Shown: piece by piece, positions 41,951 to 50,733 of the stretch | How positions within the stretch are numbered: the first letter of the stretch is position 1 | Layout: each line of letters opens with the position of its first letter | Source of the DNA: Gemmatimonas sp. | GTDB lineage: Bacteria > Gemmatimonadota > Gemmatimonadetes > Gemmatimonadales > Gemmatimonadaceae | Reading direction: 5' to 3' | Length of the DNA stretch: 64,000 bases | Assembly: GCA_023910675.1 (NCBI GenBank) | Contig: JAAVWC010000004.1 | Coordinates: forward strand, 164,016 to 228,015 | Notes under the pieces: generated by a model | The model's database searches: none | The model's input: only the letters and a program-made list of their open reading frames with translations | Told to the model about the DNA's origin: nothing | Program-made: the position numbers and the translations under genes

Positions 41951-42385
41951 ATGAGCGGCGGGAAGGCCAGTGCGGCCTCGATGGCCGCCATGTATCAGGA
42001 AGCGTTGCTCGCACACCATCGCGCGCCGCACAACCGGCGCGATATGGGCGACGCCACCGCGAGTGCCGCACACAAGAACCCGGTGTGCGGCGACGAGATT
42101 CGCGTCATGGTACGGCTCGACGGCGATGAACTCGTGGATGTGTCGTTCACGGGGCGTGGCTGTTCGATTGCCACGGCCTCGGCAAGCATGATGACCGATG
42201 CGACCGTAGGACACTCTGCGGCGGCTGCGCTCGCGCTGGTGGATCAGATCGAGCGCATGCTGACCGGTGGAGAGGTGACCCTGCCAGCGGCTTTGGAGCC
42301 GTTACTCGGCGTCGCGCCCTTCGCCGGCCGCCATGGGTGCGCGCGCATGCCGTGGGCGGCGCTGCGGGAGGCGCTGGGGCGGTAG
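41951..42385 (+). CDS. Second SufU-like protein
   Basis: A 144-residue SufU paralogue. The Cys/Asp set is complete: NPVCGDEIRV, GRGCSIATASAS and RHGCARMPW. Compared with the first copy it has an extended N-terminus with many Ala and a longer middle region. Two SufU genes flanking sufS in one operon is unusual; one may serve transfer and the other storage or regulation. The large 12-unit repeat array follows directly. Confidence 0.9.
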   Translation: MSGGKASAASMAAMYQEALLAHHRAPHNRRDMGDATASAAHKNPVCGDEIRVMVRLDGDELVDVSFTGRGCSIATASASMMTDATVGHSAAAALALVDQIERMLTGGEVTLPAALEPLLGVAPFAGRHGCARMPWAALREALGR

Positions 42386-42401
42386 TTCGTTACGCTGCGC
42401 C

Positions 42402-43830
42402 CCTGCCGTCTGGGTGGCTGCCGTCTGCGGGACTCGGCGCGATGCGGCGGGTCCGCGCCGAGACGGCGGACGGCAGGAACCTCAGACGGCAGGCGCGGAG
42501 CCACTGCGGGTGCCCTGCGCCCCTGCCGTCTGTGTGGCTGCCGTCTGCGGGACTCGGCGCGATGCGGCGGGTCCGCGCCGAGACGGCGGACGGCAGGAGC
42601 CCAGACCGCAGGAGCGGGGGAAGTGCGGCGATCGGCCTGCGCCCCTGCCGTCTGGGTGGCTGCCGTCTGCGGGACTCGGCGCGATGCGGCGGGTCCGCGC
42701 CGAGACGGCGGACGGCAGGAACCTCAGACGGCAGGCGCGGAGCCACCGCGCGTGCCCTGCGCCCCCGCCGTCTGGGTGGCTGCCGTCTGCGGGACTCGGC
42801 GCGATGCGGCGGGTCCGCGCCGAGACGGCGGACGGCAGGAGCCCAGACGGCAGGCGCGGAGCCACCGCGGGTGCCCTGCGCCCCTGCCGTCTGGGTGGCT
42901 GCCGTCTGCGGGACTCGGCGCGATGCGGCGGGTCCGCGCCGAGACGGCGGACGGCAGGAACCTCAGACGGCAGGCGCGGAGCCACCGCGCGTGCCCTGCG
43001 CCCCCGCCGTCTGGGTGGCTGCCGTCTGCGGGACTCGGCGCGATGCGGCGGGTCCGCGCCGAGACGGCGGACGGCAGGAGCCCAGACGGCAGGAGCGGGG
43101 GGACCTGCGGAGTGTCCTGCGACCCTGCCGTCTGTTTGGCTGCCGTCTGCGAAACTCGGCGCGATGCCGCGGGTCCGCGCCGAGACGGCGGACGGCAGGA
43201 GCCCAGACCGCAGGAGCGGGGGAAGTGCGGCGATCGGCCTGCGACCCTGCCGTCTGTTTGGCTGCCGTCTGCGAAACTCGGCGCGATGCCGCGGGTCCGC
43301 GCCGAGACGGCGGACGGCAGGAGCCCAGACCGCAGGAGCGGGGGAAGTGCGGCGATCGGCCTGCGACCCTGCCGTCTGTTTGGCTGCCGTCTGCGAAACT
43401 CGGCGCGATGCCGCGGGTCCGCGCCGAGACGGCGGACGGCAGGAGCCCAGACCGCAGGAGCGGGGGAAGTGCGGCGATCGGCCTGCGCCCCTGCCGTCTG
43501 TTTGGCTGCCGTCTGCGAAACTCGGCGCGATGCCGCGGGTCCGCGCCGAGACGGCGGACGGCAGGAGCCCAGACGGCAGGAGCGGGGGGACCTGCGGAGT
43601 GTCCTGCGACCCTGCCGTCTGTTTGGCTGCCGTCTGCGAAACTCGGCGCGATGCCGCGGGTCCGCGCCGAGACGGCGGACGGCAGGAGCCCAGACCGCAG
43701 GAGCGGGGGAAGTGCGGCGATCGGCCTGCGACCCTGCCGTCTGTGTGGCTGCCGTCTGCCACTCTCGGCGCGACGCAGCGGAATCGCGCCGAGACCGCGG
43801 ACGGCAGGAACTCAGACCGCAGGCGCGGAG
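42402..43830. repeat. Tandem array of 12 palindromic units of about 120 bp
   Basis: Unit starts are near 42402, 42522, 42644, 42764, 42883, 43003, 43124, 43246, 43368, 43490, 43611 and 43733. Each unit has outer arm CCTGCCGTCTG, inner arm CTGCCGTCTGC, a stem CTCGGCGCG/CGCGCCGAG around ATGCSGCGGGTC, then GCGGACGGCAG and CAGACSGCAGG. A linker of about 28 bp alternates between types (GAGCCACCGCGSGTGCC, GGGAAGTGCGGCGATCGGCC, GGGGACCTGCGGAGTG). Units fall into two groups, TGCGGG-ATGCGGC (1-6) and TGCGAA-ATGCCGC (7-11); the last is diverged. It fills the gap between convergent genes. There is no gene inside; open frames of up to about 1000 codons on both strands are artefacts. Confidence 0.95.
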
Positions 43831-43844
43831 CGAAAGCCCCGGCC

Positions 43845-45437
43845 CTACCGCTGCGCTCCGTCGCCCTGCGACACCGACACCACGCGCTGGCCGATGGCGA
43901 TGCCGTGGGCCTTGCCGCCGCTGATGTCGCTCGGGAAGTGAATCCCGCCGTACAGACGCGAAATGCCCGCTTCGTCGGCCCACTGCGTGAACTGGGCGCT
44001 GTGCGCCGGAAAGATGGAGCTGAGCACGGTGGCCGCGGCGGCCGAGAATGTGCTGTGTCCCGACGGATACGCCGGGAAATTGGGGAGCCCGATGACAGTC
44101 TTGATGGACGGATCGAGCTGCGCCGGCCGCGGGTTGTAGTACTTGAACTTGGTGTCCCAGCAGGCCACGCCGGCGTCGTGCATGGCCATGTTGAGCAGTG
44201 CCAGTGTCCGCGCCGCGCGCACTTCACTCTGGCGGGCTTCCGCGATGAACTCGGCGGCGATGTCGTTCCAGTGGCCCGGCGGCGTATACGTTCCCGCACC
44301 ATCGTTCCACTTGTAGGCGATCGCCATCTGCTCGCGTGTGAGGTTCTGCACGGTGCGCTTGACCGTGGCGAGTTCCGCCTGCATTTGCGCGGAACTGGTG
44401 CTTGGCGGCGGCGGCGGGGTGAGCGCTTCCTGCTGCGCCGGCGTCAGCGTCCACGCGGCCACGCGGCCGAAGTTGGGGAGCATGGGCGGACGCTTGGGCG
44501 ACTCCTGACTTTCCCACGCGATCTCGCCCTGAGCGCGGACAGCGTTGGCCATTCCCTGCCAGAGGGCCGTACTGCCGGCGGCGCTGCGAATGCCATCGTT
44601 GGCCGCCCGCGCGAGCACCACGGCGGCGACGGCCTTTCCGAGGGCGAGCCCCGCCGCAATGTCACTCGCCGTGGCGCGACCGCTCAGCAGCGCCGCGTCG
44701 CGCTGCTCGGCGGCACGGCGCGTGATCTCCTCGACGGCCCCTGGAAAGAGATTCTTGAGCATCTCGGCGGTGACGCCGGAGAGCACGGCTTCTTCGGACG
44801 GGTAAGACGGCAGTTCGGTGGGCGCCACCGTCGTGCGCACGGCGCCATCGGTGATCGCTGGCGCGGGGCGGTTGTAGCGATACTTCCAGAACCACGCGGC
44901 CTTGAGCGCCTCGTATTGCGCCACGGCGACGTACGCGTACGAGCGCGCGGCGTACGGTGGGTTGGCAAACGGATAGGCGGGATCAGCGAACGGATTTTCG
45001 GGGTCGGGCACCGGATACGTGCCATCAGCCTTGGGCGCCGGCGGCAGGTTGAAGCGGGCGACGAGCGCGCGCATGACTTCGTTCCAGCGCAACACGCCAC
45101 CGGCGCCCCAGTACGCCGTGGTTGTGCGCTGCGCGCTCGTCATGTTCGCCTGGGCGTTCTTCAGGGCCACGAGTTCGGCGCGATACGCGTCGCTCGTGAC
45201 CGCGGCGGGCGCCGGCACCGCAATCTGATCGGCACTGGTGAGCACCAGCATGCGCCACGTACCCGCCGTCGCATCGGTGCTGGCGGGCGACAACAGCGGC
45301 AACGCTTCGGTGGGTTGCACGGTACGGTCGCAACTCATCTGCGTCACGAAAACAGCGGCGACCAAGGCGACGCGCGCACGCCGGACCGACGCGGCGCCGA
45401 CGAATGAACGGGTAAACCAATGCGTGTGCATGAGCAT
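43845..45437 (-). CDS. Vanadium-haloperoxidase/PAP2-family exported protein
   Basis: A 530-residue protein with a signal region (VALVAAVFVTQMSCDRT, possibly a lipobox Cys) and a C-terminal PAP2 domain. The acid-phosphatase motifs are W-D-T-K-F near 420, FPAYPSGHSTFSAAAATVL (near 452) and SRLYGGIHFPSDISGGKAHG (near 497), which in vanadium haloperoxidases bind vanadate. The middle has Pro-rich segments (PAPKADGTYPVPDPENPFA and a run of Pro near 340). It is cotranscribed with the barrel gene; stop and start overlap (TGATG). Acid phosphatase versus haloperoxidase cannot be decided by eye. Confidence 0.85.
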   Translation of the reverse strand: MLMHTHWFTRSFVGAASVRRARVALVAAVFVTQMSCDRTVQPTEALPLLSPASTDATAGTWRMLVLTSADQIAVPAPAAVTSDAYRAELVALKNAQANMTSAQRTTTAYWGAGGVLRWNEVMRALVARFNLPPAPKADGTYPVPDPENPFADPAYPFANPPYAARSYAYVAVAQYEALKAAWFWKYRYNRPAPAITDGAVRTTVAPTELPSYPSEEAVLSGVTAEMLKNLFPGAVEEITRRAAEQRDAALLSGRATASDIAAGLALGKAVAAVVLARAANDGIRSAAGSTALWQGMANAVRAQGEIAWESQESPKRPPMLPNFGRVAAWTLTPAQQEALTPPPPPSTSSAQMQAELATVKRTVQNLTREQMAIAYKWNDGAGTYTPPGHWNDIAAEFIAEARQSEVRAARTLALLNMAMHDAGVACWDTKFKYYNPRPAQLDPSIKTVIGLPNFPAYPSGHSTFSAAAATVLSSIFPAHSAQFTQWADEAGISRLYGGIHFPSDISGGKAHGIAIGQRVVSVSQGDGAQR

Positions 45438-46375
45438 CAACGACGAAGCAGGTACGTCACGCCGCCGGTGACCATCGTGGACTTGCCCACGTTGCGTCCG
45501 GCGAGTGTGGTCATGGCGCCACCATTCAGAATGAGCGGAAGCGACGACATGGTGTACATCACGTGCGCCTGCACGCGCGAAAAGTTCATGCGGTTCGAGA
45601 TGAACGGCATGTCCTGTCGACGGATGTCACCACCGCCAAGTGTGCGCTGCTGGACAAAGGCGAGCGGAATGCACCAGCGCGCGTCCTGATAGCCCACCGC
45701 AAGCATGGCGTCGCGCATGTCGGGCATGGCCACCTGATTGCTCGACACGAGCGTGCCGTTGGTGAAATACGCGGGACGATCGAGCGAGACGTTGCGGCGC
45801 CACTGATAGCCCGCCGAAACGTCGGCAAAGAAGTTGCTGCGATCCTGCAGGTGCAGTGCACCGCGCGCGCGCGCATGACGCGCTCCCAGTCCAATGGACA
45901 TAGGGAGGAAGTCGGGCGTGTAGCGCGTAGTAGGGATCCCGCCACCGACGAGCGCCGTGGCGCGCAGTGTGGTGCGCGGCGTGGGCGTCACGCTGAACAG
46001 GCGGGCCTTTATGCCGGCGGTGAGGTCCTGCATCCCCTGCATGCCACTCAATACTCCTGCGCTCGCGCCGGTGCTGATGTACGGCAGCGTTGCGAAAAGA
46101 CTGACGCGACGGTGCACCCCGACGCCCAGGCTGAGCATGGCGCTCTGCGTGGTCACCGTGCCGACGTTCTCGTTGGTGCGGCGGAGTCCGCCTTCCCAAT
46201 ACTCGTTCCACGATTCGCTGGCATAGTCGACGCTCAGGCGGATCTGCCGCGGGCGGACCATGAGGCCGTCGTCGAGCGTCTGTGCGGTGACGGGGGCTGG
46301 CGACGTCAACGCGAGAACGCTCGCCATTGCCAACAATGCACTGCTGCGGGACGTGAGGCGCGGGGGACGCGACAT
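45437..46375 (-). CDS. Outer-membrane beta-barrel protein
   Basis: A 312-residue protein with a signal peptide (LLAMASVLALTSPAPVTA|QT). The rest is a series of amphipathic strands with turns rich in Gly and Asn, and the last strand ends VTGGVTYLLRR. It resembles the MetA/transporter barrel group. Its TGA overlaps the ATG of the PAP2 gene, so they function together, perhaps as an export or access route for the haloperoxidase substrate. No ribosome site is clear before the ATG. Confidence 0.75.
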   Translation of the reverse strand: MSRPPRLTSRSSALLAMASVLALTSPAPVTAQTLDDGLMVRPRQIRLSVDYASESWNEYWEGGLRRTNENVGTVTTQSAMLSLGVGVHRRVSLFATLPYISTGASAGVLSGMQGMQDLTAGIKARLFSVTPTPRTTLRATALVGGGIPTTRYTPDFLPMSIGLGARHARARGALHLQDRSNFFADVSAGYQWRRNVSLDRPAYFTNGTLVSSNQVAMPDMRDAMLAVGYQDARWCIPLAFVQQRTLGGGDIRRQDMPFISNRMNFSRVQAHVMYTMSSLPLILNGGAMTTLAGRNVGKSTMVTGGVTYLLRR

Positions 46376-46506
46376 GGACTGCGGAAAGACGGTGGGGCGC
46401 TGCCGGAGGGACGAACCGTCGGAACGGTGAGGCTGGCCAATGCAGTGAGCGCGACGTTCCGGCTGTTTCGCGCCTGTTACATCACTGTGGGGAGCCTAGG
46501 CAGGTG

Positions 46507-47772
46507 TCACCGGCGTCCGCAAGTGCCGTAGGCCGCCAAGGCGTTCCCCACGGCGCGCTCGGTGGGGTCGGAGGGCGAATTGGTCACGCGGACCCGCCCC
46601 GAGGCCTGCTCGCGGACCGCTAGGGCGCTCGACCCGCCGCCGTCGAGGTTCATGGCCTCGGTGGCGCCAAGGGCGCGCAGCAGGTCGGCCGTTTGCCGCA
46701 GGCTGGTGCCCATGGTGACGCCGGGGCGGCGGCCGTCGATGACCACCCACCACATCGTACCGCGCTGCCGGTTAAAGCCCAGTGCCGACCGCGGATTGAG
46801 CCCGCGGAAGCCAGCGTTTCCTTCGGTTTCAACATCGTTCACCACCATGCTGTCCACGAGCAGCAGCGGGCGTCCGCCAACCGCCTGGGTCACCCGCGTG
46901 CGTTGCCGTTCCACACCCGTGCCACTCACGGCAAGGGCGATGCGCACCGTGTCGCCGTCGCGCAGCTGCGCCGCGAGCGCCCGATCGGCGGTGCTGTAGT
47001 GCAGCAGCAGCGTGTCACCGACGGCGATCGTATCGCCGGGCTGCGCGGTGCGCACCACGGCGCGCGTGGCGAACGTGGGACCGGTGCGGCCAGTGGCGCG
47101 CTGTCGCAGCGTCGCGGTCAGTGCCACCAGCTTGACGAGCCGCTTGCGCACCAGCGTATCGAGCGGCGCGCCCCAGCGACCGTCGACAATGCCGGTCGTG
47201 CGCGCCGCCGGACGATTCCAAGCGCGCAGGGTGAACGTACCGGCGCGGCTTTGCAGCGTGCCGGTGGCACGCAGCGTATCGAAGCCCATGGCGCCGCGAT
47301 CACCCACCCAGAACACCGGTTTCACGTCAGGGCCCGTGATGACGGTGCCGTCTTCGATGTGCGCGTTAGTGAGGACGCCGGGAGGCGCGAAGAGAAAGAA
47401 GTCGGCGTTGATGGCGGCCAGCGGTGAGCGCGCCGCGGGGAGCGACGCGAGCAGTGCGCTGGTGGTCGTGCGCCCGACCGACGTTGGGCCACCCTTCACG
47501 GCCTGCAGCTGCACGCAGCGCATGGGGATTTCCAGCACGTACGCCCACCACGGCGCGGTGGTGTTCACAAGCGTGTGTAACTGCAGACCGTTAGACAGCG
47601 GCTCACTGCGCACGCTGTCGACCACGCCGACGGGGAGGGCCAGTGCCACCGGGCGCGGCACCGTGGTGCGCGAGGCGACGGGCCCGACACACGCCGAGAG
47701 CATGAGCGCGGCACCGGCCGTGATTGCGGCAGCAGGACGCCGTGAGTGAAGAGCGGGTGTCGTGCAGGTCAT
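46507..47772 (-). CDS. Phosphodiester glycosidase (NAGPA-domain) lipoprotein
   Basis: A 421-residue exported protein. The signal ends at the lipobox LMLSAC (near 26). The C-terminal NAGPA (phosphodiester glycosidase/DUF2233) domain includes PLAAINADFFLFAP, MWWVVIDGRRPGVTMGTSLR and the conserved NLDGGGSSALAV with catalytic/structural Asp. Members remove GlcNAc or other sugars from phosphodiester linkages, possibly in wall or exopolysaccharide turnover. The start at 47772 was chosen for the signal peptide; the open frame continues much further upstream without domain support. Confidence 0.85.
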   Translation of the reverse strand: MTCTTPALHSRRPAAAITAGAALMLSACVGPVASRTTVPRPVALALPVGVVDSVRSEPLSNGLQLHTLVNTTAPWWAYVLEIPMRCVQLQAVKGGPTSVGRTTTSALLASLPAARSPLAAINADFFLFAPPGVLTNAHIEDGTVITGPDVKPVFWVGDRGAMGFDTLRATGTLQSRAGTFTLRAWNRPAARTTGIVDGRWGAPLDTLVRKRLVKLVALTATLRQRATGRTGPTFATRAVVRTAQPGDTIAVGDTLLLHYSTADRALAAQLRDGDTVRIALAVSGTGVERQRTRVTQAVGGRPLLLVDSMVVNDVETEGNAGFRGLNPRSALGFNRQRGTMWWVVIDGRRPGVTMGTSLRQTADLLRALGATEAMNLDGGGSSALAVREQASGRVRVTNSPSDPTERAVGNALAAYGTCGRR

Positions 47773-47913
47773 ACGCGCTGGGTATCCCGTCGGAAAAGGC
47801 ACATGGCGAGGAAGGCGAGCACGCATGCCTGGCTCGTAGCGGGGGAGCATGCGGAAGATAGCGGAGATCGGGGACGCTACGGTGGGCGGGGTTGGCCGTT
47901 TCCGCCCACCGCG

Positions 47914-47925
47914 TACTTTCCGTGA
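47914..47925 (+). promoter_or_regulatory. Candidate leaderless promoter -10 for the VTT gene
   Basis: TACTTT (47914-47919), five bases, ATG at 47925; no ribosome site between them. Confidence 0.45.
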
Positions 47926-48464
47926 TGCCCCATTTTGTCTCCCGCCTCCACGCGCGCCTTCAGCAGTGGGCCGACGCCGGTTGGTCAGGCCGCGTGGTCT
48001 TCGGGTGGGGGGTGCTGCAGGGCGTGGTCTTTCCGGGAGTGGCCGACCTGTTCTTTTTGCCGCTCGCGCTCGCGCGTCCCGAACGCGCGTACCGGCTGGC
48101 GCTGGTCGCGACGGCCGGGACAGTCGTCGGGAGTGTGGGGCTCTACTGGGCCGGCGCCGAGGCATTGGCGTTGCTCGAGGGGCCGCTATCGCGCATTGCC
48201 AACGCGTCACCGGCGGCGCTCGACACGTATCGCGCGCGCTTGGCCGAGTGGGGCGTATGGATGATCTTCGCCAGTACCATGAGCCCCCTGTCCACCAAAC
48301 TCACGAGCATTGCCTCTGGTGCGGCGGGGGTCCCCTTCCCCGCCTTTTTCCTCGCCCTGCTCGCGGGCCGACTCACGCGCACCTTGGTGTTCGCATGGCT
48401 CGTGCGCCATGGTGGCGCGGCGGCCGTGCTGCGATGGATGGGCAAGGGCGCACCGGTCCGCTGA
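47925..48464 (+). CDS. VTT/SNARE-associated (YqaA/DedA-like) membrane protein
   Basis: A 179-residue inner-membrane protein with four spans. The family arrangement is GVLQGVVFPGVADLFFLPLALARP, then ALVATAGTVVGSVGLYWAG and a re-entrant-helix segment (IFASTMSPLSTKLTSIASGA), then FFLALLAGRLTRTLVFAWLV. YqaA/DedA proteins are linked to lipid-carrier or undecaprenyl recycling. The start at 47925 has a leaderless-type -10. The HD-domain gene follows after 16 nt. Confidence 0.85.
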   Translation: MPHFVSRLHARLQQWADAGWSGRVVFGWGVLQGVVFPGVADLFFLPLALARPERAYRLALVATAGTVVGSVGLYWAGAEALALLEGPLSRIANASPAALDTYRARLAEWGVWMIFASTMSPLSTKLTSIASGAAGVPFPAFFLALLAGRLTRTLVFAWLVRHGGAAAVLRWMGKGAPVR

Positions 48465-48469
48465 CCGAC

Positions 48470-48481
48470 TACACTTCAGCA
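48470..48481 (+). promoter_or_regulatory. Candidate leaderless promoter -10 for the HD-tgt operon
   Basis: TACACT (48470-48475), five bases, ATG at 48481. It lies in the 16-nt gap after the VTT gene. Confidence 0.4.
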
Positions 48482-49098
48482 TGACCGTTCCGGCTGCCGA
48501 TCTGCACGGCATTCTCGATTTCATTCGCGCCGCCGAGGCGTTGAAGCACACGACGCGCATCGCGTGGACCTCCACCGGTCAGCAGGAGAGCGTCGCGTCG
48601 CACACGTGGCGCCTCTGTCTGCTGGCCATGGTCGTCGCCCCGCGTTTTCCGGGCGTCGACGTCGGCAAGCTGCTCCGCATCTGCATCGTGCACGACTTGG
48701 GCGAGGCGATCAACGGCGACATCTCCGCCAAGCTGCAGGCCGACCTGCCCGACAAGTCGGTGCAGGAACGTCGTGATCTGCTGCAGCTCACGACGCCGCT
48801 GCCGTCGTCGGTGCGCGACGAGATCGTCGCCTTGTGGGATGAATACGAGCAGGCCGCGTCGCTCGAGGCGCGCATTGCGAAGGGGCTCGACAAGCTCGAG
48901 ACCATTCTGCAGCACAACCAGGGCGCGATGCCCGACGACTTCGATTTCCGTTTCAACCTCGAGTACGGCGCGAAGTATACGAACGACGATCCCGTGTTGC
49001 GCACCATTCGCGCGGTGCTCGACGACGAAACCGAGCGGCGTGCCAAAGCGCAGGATGCGCGTGCGCAGGCGTTGCGCGCGACACCGCCTGCCCCGTGA
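48481..49098 (+). CDS. HD-domain hydrolase (YfbR/5'-deoxynucleotidase-like)
   Basis: A 205-residue HD-superfamily protein. Metal ligands are a His in ESVASHTWRLCLLA (near 40), HD in CIVHDLGEAINGDI (near 78) and a later Asp in KGLDKLETILQHN. The YfbR/HDDC2 subgroup removes phosphate from deoxynucleoside monophosphates. It is coupled to tgt by a GTGA overlap. Confidence 0.87.
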   Translation: MTVPAADLHGILDFIRAAEALKHTTRIAWTSTGQQESVASHTWRLCLLAMVVAPRFPGVDVGKLLRICIVHDLGEAINGDISAKLQADLPDKSVQERRDLLQLTTPLPSSVRDEIVALWDEYEQAASLEARIAKGLDKLETILQHNQGAMPDDFDFRFNLEYGAKYTNDDPVLRTIRAVLDDETERRAKAQDARAQALRATPPAP

Positions 49099-50312
49099 CG
49101 GGGTTCGGCTTTCGCCACAGCCACGCGAACGGCAGCGCGCGCCTCGGCTGGTTCACGACCCCGCACGGCACCATTGAGACGCCGGCGTTCATGCCGGTGG
49201 GCACCCATGCGGCGGTGCGCGGACTTTCCATGCAGGAAATCCGCGCCGCCGGCGCGCAGATGATTCTGGCCAACGCGTACCATCTGTACCTGCGGCCGGG
49301 CGACGAGATGGTGCGCGCCTTCGGCGGCGTGCACGCCTTCGCCCGCTGGGATGGCCCCATGCTCACGGACAGCGGCGGCTATCAGGTGTTTTCGCTCGCC
49401 CGCTATCGCCAGGTGAACGAAGCGGGCGTGGAATTCCGCAGCAAACTCGACGGATCACTGCACCAGTACACGCCCGAGAAGGTGATGCAGATCGAGCGCA
49501 ACATCGGCGCCGACGTCATCATGCAACTCGACGAACTCATCGAAGGCGGCTCCGCGCACCGGGCGTCGTATCTCGCGATGCAGCGCAGCCTGCGCTGGCT
49601 GGAGCGATGCCGGGTGGAGTTCGAACGCCTTTCGCGTGACGGGCGCGCGCCCGTGACGGGGCTGGTGGTACCCGAGGGCGCGCCGCCGTTGTTCACGCGT
49701 GACGTGGACCGCGACCCGCTCGCTCCGCCGCAGGCGCTCTTTCCCATCGTGCAGGGCGGCACCTACCCCGACCTGCGCACGGCGTCCATTGAAGGCATTC
49801 TGAACAGCGGCGACTGGGAAGGGATTGCCGTAGGCGGCCTGTCGGTGGGTGAAGCGAAACAGGCGATGTACGACACGTTCGACACGTGCGCGCCGTTGCT
49901 CCCGGTGAACAAGCCGCGCTATCTCATGGGCGTCGGCTTCCCCGACGATCTGCTCGAAGCCGTCTCGCGCGGCATGGACCTCTTCGACTGCGTCGCGCCG
50001 ACACGGATGGGGCGTCACGGTACGGTGTTCACGCGCGACGGCAAGGTGCAGATCCAGAAGAGCAGCAACCGCACCGACCGTCGGCCGCTCACCGACGAGT
50101 GCGCCTGCCCCGCGTGCACGCAATACGACCGCGCGTATCTGCGGCATCTCATGGTCACCGAGGAGCCGCTTGGCCCTCGACTCTTGGCGCTGCACAACCT
50201 GACCTTTCTCATGGCGCTCATGACGTCGGCGCGCGAGCACCTTTTGCTCGGCGATTATGCGTCGTGGAGTGCGTCGTGGTTGGCGCGGTATCGCGCTAAG
50301 GGACAGCGGTAA
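49095..50312 (+). CDS. tgt: Queuine tRNA-ribosyltransferase (tRNA-guanine transglycosylase)
   Basis: A 405-residue enzyme that exchanges guanine-34 of GUN tRNAs for preQ1. It shows TPAFMPVGTHAAVRGLS, the block MLTDSGGYQVFSL with the catalytic Asp, FPIVQGGTYPDLR, YLMGVGFPDDLLEAV and the second catalytic Asp in DLFDCVAPTRMGRHG. The C-terminal zinc site is ECACPACTQYDRAYLRHL. It is about 30 residues longer than E. coli Tgt because of an insert near 175-210 (rich in Pro, Arg and Asp) before the VQGG loop. GTG start overlapping the HD gene. Repeat copy C begins at the stop codon. Confidence 0.95.
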   Translation: MTGFGFRHSHANGSARLGWFTTPHGTIETPAFMPVGTHAAVRGLSMQEIRAAGAQMILANAYHLYLRPGDEMVRAFGGVHAFARWDGPMLTDSGGYQVFSLARYRQVNEAGVEFRSKLDGSLHQYTPEKVMQIERNIGADVIMQLDELIEGGSAHRASYLAMQRSLRWLERCRVEFERLSRDGRAPVTGLVVPEGAPPLFTRDVDRDPLAPPQALFPIVQGGTYPDLRTASIEGILNSGDWEGIAVGGLSVGEAKQAMYDTFDTCAPLLPVNKPRYLMGVGFPDDLLEAVSRGMDLFDCVAPTRMGRHGTVFTRDGKVQIQKSSNRTDRRPLTDECACPACTQYDRAYLRHLMVTEEPLGPRLLALHNLTFLMALMTSAREHLLLGDYASWSASWLARYRAKGQR

Positions 50313-50422
50313 CTGCCACTGCGGTTCGGGTTTGGAACTGCCACTGCGGTTGATGGACTGCTACTGCGGTTCTGGACTGCCCCTGCGGTTCGGGAGCACG
50401 GCGGTTTGGGGTCGCTGTGGAA

Positions 50423-50455
50423 AGTGCCGACCGGCGTTGCCGGATCGGCACTCCT
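50423..50455 (+). terminator. Hairpin terminator for tgt, in repeat copy C
   Basis: AGTGCCGACCGGC, loop GTT and GCCGGATCGGCACT form a stem with one bulge, followed by CCTTTGG. The T-run is short, so efficiency is uncertain. Confidence 0.65.
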
Positions 50456-50510
50456 TTGGTGGTTGACCTCACTGCCACGGCGGTGGCGGTTACATCAACC
50501 ACCAGAGACC

Positions 50511-50538
50511 GCGCCCGTGAGGCGAAGCCCACGGGCGC
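50511..50538 (-). terminator. Minus-strand hairpin in repeat copy C
   Basis: GCGCCCGTG-A-GGC, loop GAA and GCC-C-ACGGGCGC form a long stem with one mismatch. No minus-strand gene ends here (50733-51080 is plus strand), so this half may have no terminator duty at this locus. Confidence 0.55.
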
Positions 50539-50720
50539 TTCCGACTAAACCCGAACTGCCGTGTTCCCCAACTGCAGGGGCAGTCCAGAACCGCAGGGGC
50601 AGTCCATCAACGGCGGTGGCCGTTCCAAACCCGAACCGCAGTTGCAGTCCCGCAGTACGGGGCGCGTAAGATTGGCCCACCCCCCGAATAAACGATGACA
50701 CGCGTGTAGACCGAAGCGCG

Positions 50721-50733
50721 TATCGTCGGCGGA
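50721..50733 (+). promoter_or_regulatory. Candidate leaderless promoter -10 for the four-helix-bundle gene
   Basis: TATCGT (50721-50726), six bases, ATG at 50733, with no ribosome site. Confidence 0.45.

Larger units (their letters stand above)
50313..50660. repeat. Mirror-arm bidirectional terminator element, copy C
   Basis: Begins directly at the tgt stop codon. The left arm has CTGCCACTGCGGTT, CTGCTACTGCGGTT and CTGCCCCTGCGGTT spaced by GATGGA/CTGGA. The right arm has the mirrored AACTGCAGGGGCAG, AACCGCAGGGGCAG and AACGGCGGTGGCCG with TCCAG/TCCATC. Centre: hairpins 50423-50452 and 50511-50538 and TGGTGGTTGA/TCAACCACCA. With copy D it brackets the four-helix-bundle gene. It is nearly identical to copy D in order and orientation. 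Confidence 0.9.

Noticed and set aside
42402..43830. CRISPR array
   Set aside because: Units are about 120 bp with no unique spacers; linkers recur in three types, the repeat is a long hairpin, and no cas genes are near.
42333..45407. Very long open frames (up to 1024 codons) on both strands across the 42.4-43.8 kb array
   Set aside because: They follow from the 120-bp GC-rich repeat unit lacking stops; the translations are repeats of the same arginine/proline/alanine-rich peptide, have no domain, and on one side run through the real PAP2 gene.
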